A DNA stretch of 64,000 nucleotides from Bradyrhizobium elkanii WSM2783 (GCF_000472865.1 NZ_AXAP01000018.1:54054-118053), one strand, 5' to 3'; counted from the first letter of the stretch, positions 25,298 to 35,174 are shown. Numbers and translations are program-made. The notes: generated by a model not told the origin, from the sequence alone.

Positions 25298-27145
25298 ATG
25301 AGATCGAGCGCTGCGGCCGTTGGCCTCTTGATCTGGTCTTGTCTTCCCGCCACCGCCGCGCAGAGTGGCGCCGAGCTTTACGCGCAGCACTGCGCCCAAT
25401 GCCACGATGCCGGCGACCCGCAGAGCCGCATTCCCAACCGCGCCGCATTGCAGTCGATGGCGTTCGAGCATGTGCTCAGAGCCATCACGTCGGGGAGCAT
25501 GGCTCCCATGGTCAAGGACCGCACCGATGATGAGCGCAAAGCGATCGCCTCCTTCGTCACGGGGAGACAGGTTGGCGACAGCGCTCCTGCCGCCAAGGCC
25601 GACGCAGCGGGGCACTGCGTTGAAGCCGCCCACGGCTTCGACGGGGCGTTCGACCGGCCGCGATGGACCGGTTGGGGCGCTGATATCAACAACAGCCGGT
25701 TTCAGGCCGCCGAGATGGCGGGCCTGACGGCGGACGAGGTGCCTCGGTTGCGCCTGAAATGGGCGTTCGGCTTTCCGGGCGTCTCCACTGCCAATGCCCA
25801 GCCCGCCGTGATCGGCGGCGTGCTGTTTGTCGGCGGCGCCGATAGCAAGGTGCACGCGCTCGACGCCAGGAGCGGCTGCACGTTCTGGACGTTTGCGACG
25901 GACGCGCCAGTACGCACCGCGATCAGCTTCGGTCCGCTGCCGGGGAAGAATGAGTTCGCGATTTTCTTCGGCGATATCCGTGCCAATGCCTACGCCGTCA
26001 ACGCAACAACGGGCGCACTGATCTGGAAGCAGAAGGTGGAAGACCATCCCGCCGCCCGGATTACCGGAACGCCGGCTCTGTTTTCCGGCGTCCTCTATGT
26101 TCCGGTCTCCTCCATCGAGGAAGCGACGGGATCGCGGCCCGCTTACGAATGCTGCACGTTTCGCGGCAGCGTGGTGGCCCTGGACGCGGCGACCGGCGCG
26201 CCGATCTGGAAGTCGTACACGATTCCGGATGCGCCACGTCCGACGACCAGGAATGCCACGGGGGTGCAGCTTTACGGTCCGTCCGGCGCCTCGGTGTGGT
26301 CCGCGCCGACGATCGATGTGAAGCGCGAGGCGCTGTACGTCGCGACAAGCAACTCCTATTCGAACCCGCCGGCGGATACGAGCGACGCTATCGTCGCATT
26401 CGACCTGAAGTCCGGCCGGATGTTGTGGCATCGGCAGGCAACCCCCAAGGACAGCTATGTCGTCGCCTGCTACGGGTACGACAAGACCAACTGTCCGGAG
26501 GATCCCGGTCCGGACCACGATTTCGGCCAATCGCCAATCCTGGTGAGCTTGCCGGACGGGCGCCGCATGCTGGTGATCGGGCAGAAGTCAGGAATAGTCC
26601 ACGCTTTCGATCCCGATGACGAGGGCAAGATCATCTGGCAAACGCGGGTCGGTAAGGGAGGGCCGTTGGGCGGCAGCGAGTGGGGCTCCGCCGCTGATCA
26701 GCAGCGGATCTATGTCGCGAACTCCGACGTGCGGTTTCTTCGCGATGGCACAAGGCGTCTCGATCCGAACGCCGGCGGCGGTCTGTTTGGGCTGAATCTG
26801 GCTGATGGCAAGGTCACCATGCAGGTGGCGCCGGTCTCCTGTGGTGAGCGCGAGCGATGCAGTCCAGCCCTCTCCGCGGCCGTTAGCGCCCTTCCTGGTG
26901 TTGTCTTCTCCGGCGGCGTGAGCGGCTATCTGCGCGCCTACGCGACCGACGATGCGCGTCTGCTCTGGGAATTCGACACCGCGCGCGACTATGAGACGGT
27001 GAACGGCGTCCCGGCACACGGCGGCGCCATTGACGGGCCCGGTCCGGTGATTGTGGACGGCATGCTCTATGTCAATTCAGGCTACGCGCAATGGAGCGGC
27101 GTGCCCGGCAACGTGCTGCTCGCGTTCGAGGTGAGCCCTCCGTGA
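25298..27145 (+). CDS. Secreted cytochrome c-PQQ beta-propeller dehydrogenase (polyvinyl alcohol dehydrogenase-like)
   Basis: A 615-residue protein. A signal peptide is followed at once by a cytochrome c domain with heme motif CAQCH at 32-36 and a probable axial Met in SMAPMVKD. From about residue 120 a PQQ-type beta-propeller runs to the end, with repeated blades such as GGVLFVGGADSKVHALDARSG and GRMLVIGQKSGIVHAFDPD. This cytochrome-first quinohemoprotein order matches polyvinyl-alcohol dehydrogenase-like proteins, periplasmic oxidases of alcohols. The P450 follows on the same strand 136 bases away. The alcohol substrate is not predictable. ATG 25298 follows gggggagcctc. Confidence 0.85.
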   Translation: MRSSAAAVGLLIWSCLPATAAQSGAELYAQHCAQCHDAGDPQSRIPNRAALQSMAFEHVLRAITSGSMAPMVKDRTDDERKAIASFVTGRQVGDSAPAAKADAAGHCVEAAHGFDGAFDRPRWTGWGADINNSRFQAAEMAGLTADEVPRLRLKWAFGFPGVSTANAQPAVIGGVLFVGGADSKVHALDARSGCTFWTFATDAPVRTAISFGPLPGKNEFAIFFGDIRANAYAVNATTGALIWKQKVEDHPAARITGTPALFSGVLYVPVSSIEEATGSRPAYECCTFRGSVVALDAATGAPIWKSYTIPDAPRPTTRNATGVQLYGPSGASVWSAPTIDVKREALYVATSNSYSNPPADTSDAIVAFDLKSGRMLWHRQATPKDSYVVACYGYDKTNCPEDPGPDHDFGQSPILVSLPDGRRMLVIGQKSGIVHAFDPDDEGKIIWQTRVGKGGPLGGSEWGSAADQQRIYVANSDVRFLRDGTRRLDPNAGGGLFGLNLADGKVTMQVAPVSCGERERCSPALSAAVSALPGVVFSGGVSGYLRAYATDDARLLWEFDTARDYETVNGVPAHGGAIDGPGPVIVDGMLYVNSGYAQWSGVPGNVLLAFEVSPP

Positions 27146-27280
27146 AATGGGACGCGGCGACCGATCGGGCGCGTTACGAGCGTAACAGACTAATGATCCT
27201 GCGAAATCGAGCTGAAACTCCGCGCGACCAACATACCCCTTTCGTAGACCGGGGCATGTTGGAAAGGCGGAGACTGTACG

Positions 27281-28519
27281 ATGAGGGCAGAGACCAGCGC
27301 CAAGAATTTTTCCATTGAACCTGCTAGCGGCGAAATCCCGACACTTACCGTGGAGGAGCTTGAAGCGGATACTCACGGTGTGTTCCGCACCCACCGCAAG
27401 GAATATCCAGTGGTGCTGCACGAGACCGGCGGATATTTCGTGCTGCGCTTCTCCGATGTTGACCGTCTGAGCAAGGATCCGCGCTTTCTTCCCAGCGGAA
27501 CGAGCTTTCCCGAGATGCAGGGCTTCAGCAATGGAACGATATTCGATGCATTCGACTATGGCATGCTGACGGCCGACGGCGATGTCCATCGGCGCCGCCG
27601 TGCGCCGTTCTCACGATTATTCGCTGCCCGCGCGATCAATGAGATGCGTCCAAGCATTCGCCGTGCGGCCTCGGACCTCATCGAGGAGTGGTACGGGGAT
27701 GGCGAGGTCAATTTCTTCGATGAGTTCGCAGCCAAACTGCCCGCCCGCATCATTGCCGATCTTTTGGGACTCCCGCGCGAGGACATCCCGGAGTTTATGC
27801 TGCTGGTCTATGTGGTGTCCAAGGTCTTCTTTCTCGGGCTGAGCCCGGACGAAATCGTCGAGGTGGAAAAGGCAGGGCAGCGGCTACGCGAGTATGTCGA
27901 CAAAGTCCTCGATGAACGTCGCCGCAGCCCGCGAGGGGATTTTCTGTCCGCGTTCCTGGCTGCCGCGACCGAAGGGGGTGAAATGTCCCCCGAGGAGATG
28001 CTTTACCAGATTTTCCAACTGATCGTCGGTGGCACCGATACCACCAGGGTCGCGATCGCAGTACAGGTCGCTCTTCTGCTTCAGCATCGCGAGCAATGGG
28101 AGCAGGTGTGTCGCGATCCGGATCTGGTTTCAGGCGCGGTCGCCGAGGCGATGCGCTTCGAGCCGAGCGTCGGGGGGACCGCGAGGGTCACAAGCGAGGA
28201 TGTCGATGTTGGCGGGACTGTCATCCCGGCCGGCCGGCTTGTTACGTTATCGACCATGTCGGCCATGCGTGACGAGATGACCTACGATCGCCCTGATATC
28301 TTCGATATTCATCGCACCAACCAGCCACGGCTGCATCCGATCTTTGGCTATGGCGCGCATCGGTGCATCGGCGAGGCGATTGCCCGCGCCGAATTGGAGG
28401 AAAGCCTCAGCGCAATCGCTGGCCGCATACCGCAGCTCAGCCTGGACGTGCCGCCGAAAATCAGCGGCCATTTCGGAATCCGCCGCGCCGACACCATGCG
28501 GCTCTCCTGGAAGCCGTAA
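27281..28519 (+). CDS. Cytochrome P450
   Basis: A 412-residue soluble bacterial P450. The I-helix oxygen-activation motif is IVGGTDTTR, the ExxR pair lies in EAMRFEPS, and the heme-thiolate loop is FGYGAHRCIGE with Cys362. It needs a ferredoxin and reductase, neither of which is encoded nearby. The family is not assignable from motifs alone; the lack of a membrane anchor is normal for bacterial P450s. It may share a pathway with the quinohemoprotein upstream. Confidence 0.92.
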   Translation: MRAETSAKNFSIEPASGEIPTLTVEELEADTHGVFRTHRKEYPVVLHETGGYFVLRFSDVDRLSKDPRFLPSGTSFPEMQGFSNGTIFDAFDYGMLTADGDVHRRRRAPFSRLFAARAINEMRPSIRRAASDLIEEWYGDGEVNFFDEFAAKLPARIIADLLGLPREDIPEFMLLVYVVSKVFFLGLSPDEIVEVEKAGQRLREYVDKVLDERRRSPRGDFLSAFLAAATEGGEMSPEEMLYQIFQLIVGGTDTTRVAIAVQVALLLQHREQWEQVCRDPDLVSGAVAEAMRFEPSVGGTARVTSEDVDVGGTVIPAGRLVTLSTMSAMRDEMTYDRPDIFDIHRTNQPRLHPIFGYGAHRCIGEAIARAELEESLSAIAGRIPQLSLDVPPKISGHFGIRRADTMRLSWKP

Positions 28520-28541
28520 GACGGTCCGGCAAATTCCTGCG

Positions 28542-28847
28542 CTACAGACGCCGGCGCGAGCGCAATTGGCTGGAGATCCGGCGGCTGCGGTCGGCCAATT
28601 CGTCCGCCTCCAGGTCGACAGCGGCGGAGGCCAGGCGATAGCTGCCGATCCGGCCGATGACATCGGCGGGCGAGACCTGTGGCCGGGCGCCGCTGGAGTC
28701 ACGCTGAACAGATGGACTGCCGATGGTCCGCCTGGTCGCTGCGTCGACGCAGACTGCTTGATAAGCCTCCCTCTGGGGCTTGATGACGATCACGCAGTCC
28801 CGGTTGGCCGAGTAGGGCACGCGGAAGCTCAAGTAAGAGACGGTCAT
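28542..28847 (-). CDS. Hypothetical protein
   Basis: A 101-residue frame from ATG 28847 with plausible composition: a beta-rich N-terminal half (MTVSYLSFRVPYSANRDCVI) and a basic C-terminal end. No family is recognised. It is convergent with the P450 and overlaps no other gene. It could be spurious. Confidence 0.4.
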   Translation of the reverse strand: MTVSYLSFRVPYSANRDCVIVIKPQREAYQAVCVDAATRRTIGSPSVQRDSSGARPQVSPADVIGRIGSYRLASAAVDLEADELADRSRRISSQLRSRRRL

Positions 28848-29223
28848 CGTCGGTCCTGTTCACGGGCAAAGTTCCGCCGTTCGCAGACGAGGACGCCTGC
28901 GGCCATTGCTTCGCGGGATTGGGAAGGGAGTTACGTGTTGGTTCAGTCAGCCCGCAGCGTCAGCGCTCGCGAGCAGAGTGTGTAGGTCGGGGTGCTCATG
29001 ACCCGATACCTAACGCAAATCCTTGAAAAGTCGCTTCGATCTATCTCTAAAATTTGATGCAATCGCGAGATTGCTGTCGGCCGCGCGCGCTTTGCTCGAT
29101 CTCCTCGAAGAGGCGGTCGCTGGGAAAATGAAGTCGGTCCGTTGATCTGTATCAAAGAAACTGGCGTGGGGGCCGCCGGAATGCAGATTTGTCGATCGGC
29201 GGTTTCAACACAGGGGCAATGAG
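28848..29223. other. Gap with no recognised feature
   Basis: About 375 bases without a convincing gene, RNA or repeat. Base composition is more AT-rich near 29020-29070, consistent with a promoter for the membrane protein that starts at 29224. Confidence 0.4.
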
Positions 29224-29490
29224 ATGAGCATCCTTTGGACGATCATCATTGGCTTTATCGTTGGAGTGATTGCCAAATTCATCATGCCTGGCGACAAGAC
29301 GGAGCCGAAGGGCTTTATTCTGACGACCATCTTGGGGATCGTCGGCGCATTCGTCGCGACTTACCTGGGCCAGTCCGTTGGATGGTATCAGCCCGGTGAA
29401 TCTGCAGGTTTCCTTGGTGGCGTGGTGGGCGCAGTCGTCGTACTCTTTGTCTACGGCCTGTTCGCAGGCCGCCAAGGCCGCGCGACCTGA
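29224..29490 (+). CDS. GlsB/YeaQ/YmgE family small membrane protein
   Basis: An 88-residue protein with three hydrophobic segments and the family pattern: IIIGFIVGVIAKFIMPGDK, ILTTILGIVGAFVATYLGQ and a C-terminal GGVVGAVVVLFVYGLFAGR. The family is stress-associated and of unknown biochemical function (old name: transglycosylase-associated protein, not supported by activity). Confidence 0.92.
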   Translation: MSILWTIIIGFIVGVIAKFIMPGDKTEPKGFILTTILGIVGAFVATYLGQSVGWYQPGESAGFLGGVVGAVVVLFVYGLFAGRQGRAT

Positions 29491-29684
29491 TGTCGAGGAG
29501 TGACAGCGCCTCTGACCTATCGGTGCGGGCAGCGCTGCAAGACGACCATCGGCCGAGAATGCCGCGCTACGTGACCATATCCACGTCCTGCCTGATCCGG
29601 TTGCCATCCGGATCCATCGCAAGCACGTAAGCGGTCGGCCAAACGTGCAAGTTTAAGAAATCGCCAACGGACCGTGTTCAACAC

Positions 29685-30818
29685 ATGACCGGCGAATTGT
29701 CGAAACGACCAATCGCAATGGGCTCGATCGGCGTCCGCCGCACCCGGCCCCTCGTGTTTTGGATTGCGACTTTCGCGGCAATCACCGCGGTCGTGATCTT
29801 GTTGCGCGAAGTTCTGCTGCCATTCGTCGCCGGCATGGCGCTTGCGTATCTGTTCAATCCCCTGGCTTCTCGTATCGAGCGCCTGGGGGTGAACCGGCTG
29901 GTGGCCACGCTTGCCATTATCGCGTTCGTCGTTACGCTGATCAGCATCGCGATGGTTCTGACAGTGCCCGTCATCGTCCGTGAGCTCTGGTATTTCGCAG
30001 AACACCTGCCGCTCTATGTCCGACGGGTGCATACGTTGGCAACCGATCCAGACCGACCGTGGGTAAGCAGGATCGTCGGAGAGGGACTGAACCACACCGA
30101 ACGCTCGATCGGCGAGCTGACGAGAATGGCTACCAGTTGGTTCGATACCATCCTCAGGTCGCTGTGGTCCGGGGGACGGGCTCTGATCTCGATAGTCTCG
30201 CTTGGCATCGTCACGCCGATCGTTGCCTGCTACCTGCTCTACGATTGGGACAAAATGATTGCGACGGTCGACAATTGGGTTCCGCCGGCACATCGTGAAA
30301 CGGTTCGGATGCTTGCACGCGAGGTCGATAAGACGATCAGCGGATTTGTCCGCGGGCAGAGCTTCCTCTGCCTCGTGCTCGCGGTGTACTACGCAGCGGC
30401 ATTGAAACTGATCGGTCTCGAGCACGGGATCCTGGTAGGCGTCGTGGCCGGCTTGATCAGCTTCATCCCGTATCTCGGTGCGCTTTCGGGCCTGGTGGTA
30501 TCTGTGTGCATCGCGATTGCTCAATTCTCTCCGGACTGGAAGCCGATTTGGCTCGTGTTGGCCATTTTCATTGTCGGACAAGCGCTGGCCGACTACGTCC
30601 TGGCGCCAAATCTGGTGGGCCGTCGTGTGCATCTGAATCCGGTTTGGGTGATGTTCGCGCTGTTCGCCTTCGGCTATTTGTTCGGGTTCGTGGGCCTGTT
30701 GGTCGCGGTACCGCTCGCTTCCGCCATTGGCGTGCTGACCCGGTTTTCATTCCGCACTTACTATGCGAGCTCGTTGTATGCCTCGAGCGCCACCACAGCG
30801 ACGGAGACTGAGCCCTAG
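29685..30818 (+). CDS. AI-2E family transporter (PerM/TqsA-like)
   Basis: A 377-residue membrane protein with about seven or eight transmembrane segments and family motifs LPFVAGMALAYLFNPLASRI, a long amphipathic loop with VPPAHRETVRMLAREVDKT, RGQSFLCLVLAVYY and a C-terminal NLVGRRVHLNPVWVMFALF. The family includes the AI-2 exporter TqsA and Na+/H+ antiporters; substrate is uncertain. ATG 29685 is used; ATG 29718 is also possible. Confidence 0.88.
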   Translation: MTGELSKRPIAMGSIGVRRTRPLVFWIATFAAITAVVILLREVLLPFVAGMALAYLFNPLASRIERLGVNRLVATLAIIAFVVTLISIAMVLTVPVIVRELWYFAEHLPLYVRRVHTLATDPDRPWVSRIVGEGLNHTERSIGELTRMATSWFDTILRSLWSGGRALISIVSLGIVTPIVACYLLYDWDKMIATVDNWVPPAHRETVRMLAREVDKTISGFVRGQSFLCLVLAVYYAAALKLIGLEHGILVGVVAGLISFIPYLGALSGLVVSVCIAIAQFSPDWKPIWLVLAIFIVGQALADYVLAPNLVGRRVHLNPVWVMFALFAFGYLFGFVGLLVAVPLASAIGVLTRFSFRTYYASSLYASSATTATETEP

Positions 30819-30853
30819 GCGCGCGACCAGCCGCCGGAGGCCATCGCTCGGGT

Positions 30854-32536
30854 TTAGCCGCGACCGACGAGATGGGCTGCGGAGCGCCAGGCGTGACGCG
30901 ACAGCGCTTCGAGGCTTCGAACCGTTTCGACGCGAACGAGCGCCGCGTCGGCGGTCAGCGTTCCATTGGCGACCGCGCCCAGCGTCGCGCTGCGGTGGGT
31001 GCGCAGCATTTCGCCAAGTTGCGTCGCGCAACGCTCGAGCTCGGGCATGGCCTCGTCAGTGGAGACCGCGCGCGGACCGGCCATGACGTCGCCATGCGAG
31101 GCTGTGACCTGCGGCGATCCGTCGGCGCGGGCTGGCGCCGCCACCCCGCGCGCAATCGCGGCCGCGCTTCGCATCGCTTCTGCGCATAGCTCTCCGGCGC
31201 GGATGTCCTCCGGTCCGCCACTCACCGAACCGAAATTGATTTCGCTATTCGCCATCTCCGTCAGCCGAGACGCATGGTCGAGTGCGTGCAGTGTGCTCGT
31301 GAGACGCTGTTGCTCGTCGTCGCTCTCAGGCGGTCCGGTCACATCAGACAGGAATATCTGTGCCTGACGCAAGGCGTCTGCAGCATCCTGCACCGATGCG
31401 GTGTCCTTCCCCAGTCGGATTGGTTCAGCACGGCCGGCCAGTGCCGCCTCGATCGAACTGCATACCGTTACGAGCGCGCGTGCAATCGTTCGCCGCACCG
31501 CTTCCACCGCCACGATCGGGGTCTCAAGTGCGGAAGGGTCGAGGCACCGCGTGAGCGGCGAGCCACGCTCGGGCAGAATACGCTCGACCAGTCGCGTGAA
31601 CCAGTTGATCAGCGGCAGCAGGACCACCACGCCGACAACATTGTATGCCGTGTGATACAAGGCCAGCAGCGTGACGCCATCGACGGTGCTCGAGGCGCGC
31701 ACGAGCAGAGGGATGACGACGGGGAAAAGCGCCAGCGCGATAACGGCGGCGATAAGCTTGAAAAGGACATAAGCGATGGCCAGCCGCTTGGCGGTGGTGC
31801 TGGCGCCAATCGCGGCCAGGGCGGAACTCGTCGCTGTTCCGATGTTCTGGCCGATGATCAGCGCACAGGCCTGGTCCAGCCCGACCGCGCCGGCGAAGTA
31901 GGCGGACAGTGTGACCGCGACGGCGGCCGTTGACGACTGCATCAGCGCAGTCATCACCAGCCCGACCACGACCAGCACCAGCACGCCGAACAGGCCCGAC
32001 CACCACCCGGCCTCGGGATTGCCGAGAACGGCAGGCAGGTCCGCCGGGTGCAATCGTTCGGCGAGCCCGCCCATGCCCTGCTGCAGGGTCGTCAACCCAA
32101 AAAGCACAAGCCCGAACCCGGCGAGGGCGGCGCCCATCCCGGATATTCGCCCGCGGGCCAGAAGCTTGGTCAACGCGCCAACAAAGATCATCGGCAGTGC
32201 CGCAGCCGTGAGCGAGACGCGGACGCCGATGAGCGCGACCAGCCAGCCGGTCCCTGTGGTGCCGACATTCGCCCCGAAGACGAGGCCCAGCCCCTGCTGG
32301 AACGTGAGCAGACCTGCGCTGACGAGACCGATCGTCGTCATGGTCGTTGCGCTGGAGGACTGCACCAGAAGCGTGACGATAGCGCCCCAGAACGAGCCGT
32401 GCAGCGGCGTCGCCGCCGCCCTGGCTAGCACCGTGCGCAGGGCGGACCCGGCCAGCGCCTTCAGGCCGTCCGTCATCACGGTCATGCCAAGCAGGAAGAG
32501 GCCGACGCCGCCGAGTGTTGAGATCACCATCGACAT
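30854..32536 (-). CDS. Na/Pi cotransporter family protein with PhoU-like C-terminal domain
   Basis: A 560-residue protein. The membrane half carries the two inverted-repeat signatures of Na/Pi symporters, QSSSATT near residue 60 and QSSTAAV near 205, each followed by a GANVGT or GQNIGT motif. From about residue 340 a helical PhoU-like cytoplasmic region follows. This NptA-like architecture couples Na+ to phosphate uptake or sensing. It is convergent with the AI-2E transporter, 35 bases apart. No pho regulator is nearby. Confidence 0.9.
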   Translation of the reverse strand: MSMVISTLGGVGLFLLGMTVMTDGLKALAGSALRTVLARAAATPLHGSFWGAIVTLLVQSSSATTMTTIGLVSAGLLTFQQGLGLVFGANVGTTGTGWLVALIGVRVSLTAAALPMIFVGALTKLLARGRISGMGAALAGFGLVLFGLTTLQQGMGGLAERLHPADLPAVLGNPEAGWWSGLFGVLVLVVVGLVMTALMQSSTAAVAVTLSAYFAGAVGLDQACALIIGQNIGTATSSALAAIGASTTAKRLAIAYVLFKLIAAVIALALFPVVIPLLVRASSTVDGVTLLALYHTAYNVVGVVVLLPLINWFTRLVERILPERGSPLTRCLDPSALETPIVAVEAVRRTIARALVTVCSSIEAALAGRAEPIRLGKDTASVQDAADALRQAQIFLSDVTGPPESDDEQQRLTSTLHALDHASRLTEMANSEINFGSVSGGPEDIRAGELCAEAMRSAAAIARGVAAPARADGSPQVTASHGDVMAGPRAVSTDEAMPELERCATQLGEMLRTHRSATLGAVANGTLTADAALVRVETVRSLEALSRHAWRSAAHLVGRG

Positions 32537-32660
32537 GCGGGCACTCTAGCGCAGTTGCCGGACGAAGGCAGCCGTCAAGGCCCGCAATGTTCAACCGGCG
32601 CGCATTGCGGCGCAGGTCGGGAGAGGGGCCGGTTATTCGCTGTGGCGCTCGGGAGGGGGT

Positions 32661-34472
32661 TCAGCGCTTCCCTTCTTCGGTGTGAACAATTTTGGCCAGA
32701 CCGTAGGCCAGCATTGCATCGTCGTTTCTTCCTAACTTTTTCAGGATAACACCGAGCGAGTGCCAGCGCGTCGCCTCCCGCGGCTCGAGGACAATCGCCT
32801 TCAACATGCAATTCAGGGCGGCATGAGTTTGGCCATCTTCGTCCAAGCGAACGGCGCGTTCTGCCTGTCCGGGATGAAAGTAAGGGTATAGATAGCACAA
32901 TCTGTCGAAGCACTCGCGCGCCGAACCGGCCTTGCCTTGTTTGAAGGCCCGATTGATGAAGTCGTCGATCTCGTCAGCGCAAATGCTGCGATACAAATCG
33001 CGCAGCGCAGACTCGGCTTCGTCTGGATCAAATTTACCGACGGCGCGAAATAAATCGACCGCCTCCCGTGACATATCCTCAGATCCCACCTGTGAATACT
33101 TCTGATTGTACTGAGCAGAGATCGCCTCCAAACGCTCAATATCGCCGGTCTCTTCCGACGAACCTTCGGAGAAAGTGATCTGCTCATTCAGCGACGGAGC
33201 TTGCTTGCAGAGCAACTGGATCACCGCGTTCTTCATCGCGAGATTTCCGGAAGAGCCGATAGACTCCATGAACTCTGCAAGGCCGGAAGCGTTTTCGATC
33301 TCGTTCGGCTGAAATAGCTCGACGCGGCTATACATATAAGTGTCGTCGTGAAGCAGCGTTGGCCCAGCAATGGGAGCCAGAGCTTCTGAAATTCGCGCCC
33401 ATCCATCCGGCAAGGGATGCTCTCTGATTCCGAATTCCGTGACGAGATGCTGCAGGCATGTAGGCACCAGTGCCCGTTCATCGAGCATGCGGTCTTTCCA
33501 ATCCGCCGTCTTACCGCTCAAAAGGCAGCAAGCGGTCGCGCACATCGTGAAATCTGACGTATATTTGAACGTGAGGAATTGGCCACTCCATATTCGAAAG
33601 AGCCTTCCGAATCCACCTGCATCGGCCCTGATCTCTTCAAGGCGCGTCAATTTCGTAACGAACTGCAGTTCGTCCTGAACCTGGAATTCCTGAAAGACCG
33701 AAACGACGGTGCTGAGCATTGGATGAAGGGCCATTTGCCCGAGCAACCACGCATCGTAGGAATCGGCACTCAACACTTGGTCAATTTCACTTTCCGCTAG
33801 GTCGAGAAGCAGCGAAAGATCGTCCGTCAACTCGGGTCGAACCGCGGGTTTGTCGAGATCGAATTCCTTGAACTGCGCGCGCGTCCATTCCGCCGCAGTC
33901 GACGGCGCGCTCTCGAGGAAGAAGTCAGCCAGTTCGGAGTCATCGTCAACGCAGCGGCGAGCCTTGAGTAAAAAGATCATCGCCTGTATGGCCACCAGCC
34001 GGTCGACGATCACGCCTTTGACCTGAAGGTTGATGACGTATTGAATTGCCGCATCTATTCCGCCAGGGCTGTTCACGAGCCACAGGGCGGCTCTGACGAC
34101 CTTCAGAATCATCGCCGATTGCGGACTTTCTCCCAACTGAAGATTCCAACTCAGGTACCATGAGTTCAGGTGCCGTTCGAGCGGGACGTTTCCCGACGGT
34201 TCAAACACGCCAGCGGGTGGGGCAGTCGGCGGCCAGTCCAAAGTATTGTAGATGATGGGATCACCTGATGCGATCGGCTCGCGCGATGCTTCCGGATCAA
34301 TGTGATCCAACGCTGCGAGCAGCATCTTGAGGAATGCCAGTCGCGGAAGGATTGCCGAATTGAGAACCTCAGATGCTCTTGTGGAGTGATTGGCGAGGAT
34401 TCCGAAAGCCCTCATTTGCCCAAAGAGGCTCTGAGCTATGTGCAGGATAGGCGAGCCGCGAAGTTGCACCAT
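32661..34472 (-). CDS. Large helical protein of unknown function with C-terminal TPR-like repeats
   Basis: A 603-residue soluble protein with no recognised enzymatic motif. Most of it is predicted helical from its pattern. Residues about 520-600 look like tetratricopeptide repeats (AERAVRLDEDGQTHAALNCM, then EPREATRWHSLGVILKKLGR and DDAMLAYGLAK). No signal peptide or membrane segment is seen. It starts 3 bases after the stop of the upstream 232-residue gene, so the two form a tight operon and probably act together. G+C is lower than in neighbouring genes, which fits horizontal transfer. Function is unknown. Confidence 0.8.
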   Translation of the reverse strand: MVQLRGSPILHIAQSLFGQMRAFGILANHSTRASEVLNSAILPRLAFLKMLLAALDHIDPEASREPIASGDPIIYNTLDWPPTAPPAGVFEPSGNVPLERHLNSWYLSWNLQLGESPQSAMILKVVRAALWLVNSPGGIDAAIQYVINLQVKGVIVDRLVAIQAMIFLLKARRCVDDDSELADFFLESAPSTAAEWTRAQFKEFDLDKPAVRPELTDDLSLLLDLAESEIDQVLSADSYDAWLLGQMALHPMLSTVVSVFQEFQVQDELQFVTKLTRLEEIRADAGGFGRLFRIWSGQFLTFKYTSDFTMCATACCLLSGKTADWKDRMLDERALVPTCLQHLVTEFGIREHPLPDGWARISEALAPIAGPTLLHDDTYMYSRVELFQPNEIENASGLAEFMESIGSSGNLAMKNAVIQLLCKQAPSLNEQITFSEGSSEETGDIERLEAISAQYNQKYSQVGSEDMSREAVDLFRAVGKFDPDEAESALRDLYRSICADEIDDFINRAFKQGKAGSARECFDRLCYLYPYFHPGQAERAVRLDEDGQTHAALNCMLKAIVLEPREATRWHSLGVILKKLGRNDDAMLAYGLAKIVHTEEGKR

Positions 34473-34475
34473 CGC

Positions 34476-35174
34476 TTATTCCTTCGCTTTCTTCCCGAAT
34501 GCCTTTCCGACAACCGGAATCAATGCGAGCAGGTCCCGGCGTATGTCCCAGAGCGCCCGAAGGAGGATTGTGAGATGCTCCCGAACCGAAATGCCTTCGC
34601 TTCGAGAATAGGGGATGCCTCTTAGGGCCAGGAGTTCGCCTAACGCCTGAGTAAATGGCTTGTCCTTGCTGCGGCCTTTCCAGGAGTCATTGATGAGGCC
34701 CCAGAGTTTTCTGAGACGGTCGGCCGCATCAGCCTGTACCCCGGAATTGAGCGGGACGAACACGGCCTCCTTGCCCGTAAGGCGCTCAGCAATCACCACG
34801 CCGGGAAAGATGATTTGATTGTTGGGAAAAAGGCTTCGTGCGAAAGCAACAACCGGACTCTCGGTGCGAATTGCTCCTAGTCCATCGATTTTGATGTCGC
34901 GAACGACGCGGGACTTAGGCGTCCCTTCGTAAAGGGCGAAGACATTTGGTCCGGTGTCGTTGGCGATGGAATTGCTCTTCAAGTATTGAAATACCGAGAC
35001 ATCGATCTTCTCGTCCACCAAAACGATCGCGAAAATGCCGGCGTGACGCGCTTCCAGCTTCGCCAGCGCTTCTGAACTCAAAAGGTCCTCGGCAGAGCGG
35101 ATTTCACCGGAAAAGTTCTTCGACCCTGGCTCCGCGGATAGAGCTTCAAGCAGAGTCCTTAACGGTTCAGCCAT
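34476..35174 (-). CDS. 232-residue protein of unknown function, first gene of a two-gene operon
   Basis: A mixed alpha/beta protein. The N-terminal half has ARHAGIFAIVLVDEKIDVSV and a later NVFALYEGTPKSRVVRDIKI, giving strands that suggest a small sensor-like or nuclease-like fold. A central segment QIIFPGVVIAERLTGKEAVF follows, and a helical C-terminal half ends in a basic GKAFGKKAKE tail. No catalytic motif is convincing. It is encoded immediately before the 603-residue TPR protein. A PD-(D/E)xK or thioredoxin-like fold was considered but no motif supports either. Confidence 0.75.
   Translation of the reverse strand: MAEPLRTLLEALSAEPGSKNFSGEIRSAEDLLSSEALAKLEARHAGIFAIVLVDEKIDVSVFQYLKSNSIANDTGPNVFALYEGTPKSRVVRDIKIDGLGAIRTESPVVAFARSLFPNNQIIFPGVVIAERLTGKEAVFVPLNSGVQADAADRLRKLWGLINDSWKGRSKDKPFTQALGELLALRGIPYSRSEGISVREHLTILLRALWDIRRDLLALIPVVGKAFGKKAKE

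Noticed and set aside
29517..30632. 371-residue frame antisense to the AI-2E transporter
   Set aside because: A high-GC shadow of a clear transporter gene; it has charged, low-complexity sequence and no family-like motif.
31524..32594. 356-residue frame overlapping the Na/Pi transporter gene on the same strand
   Set aside because: Out of frame with the well-supported transporter and rich in Arg/Ala, typical of a shadow frame.
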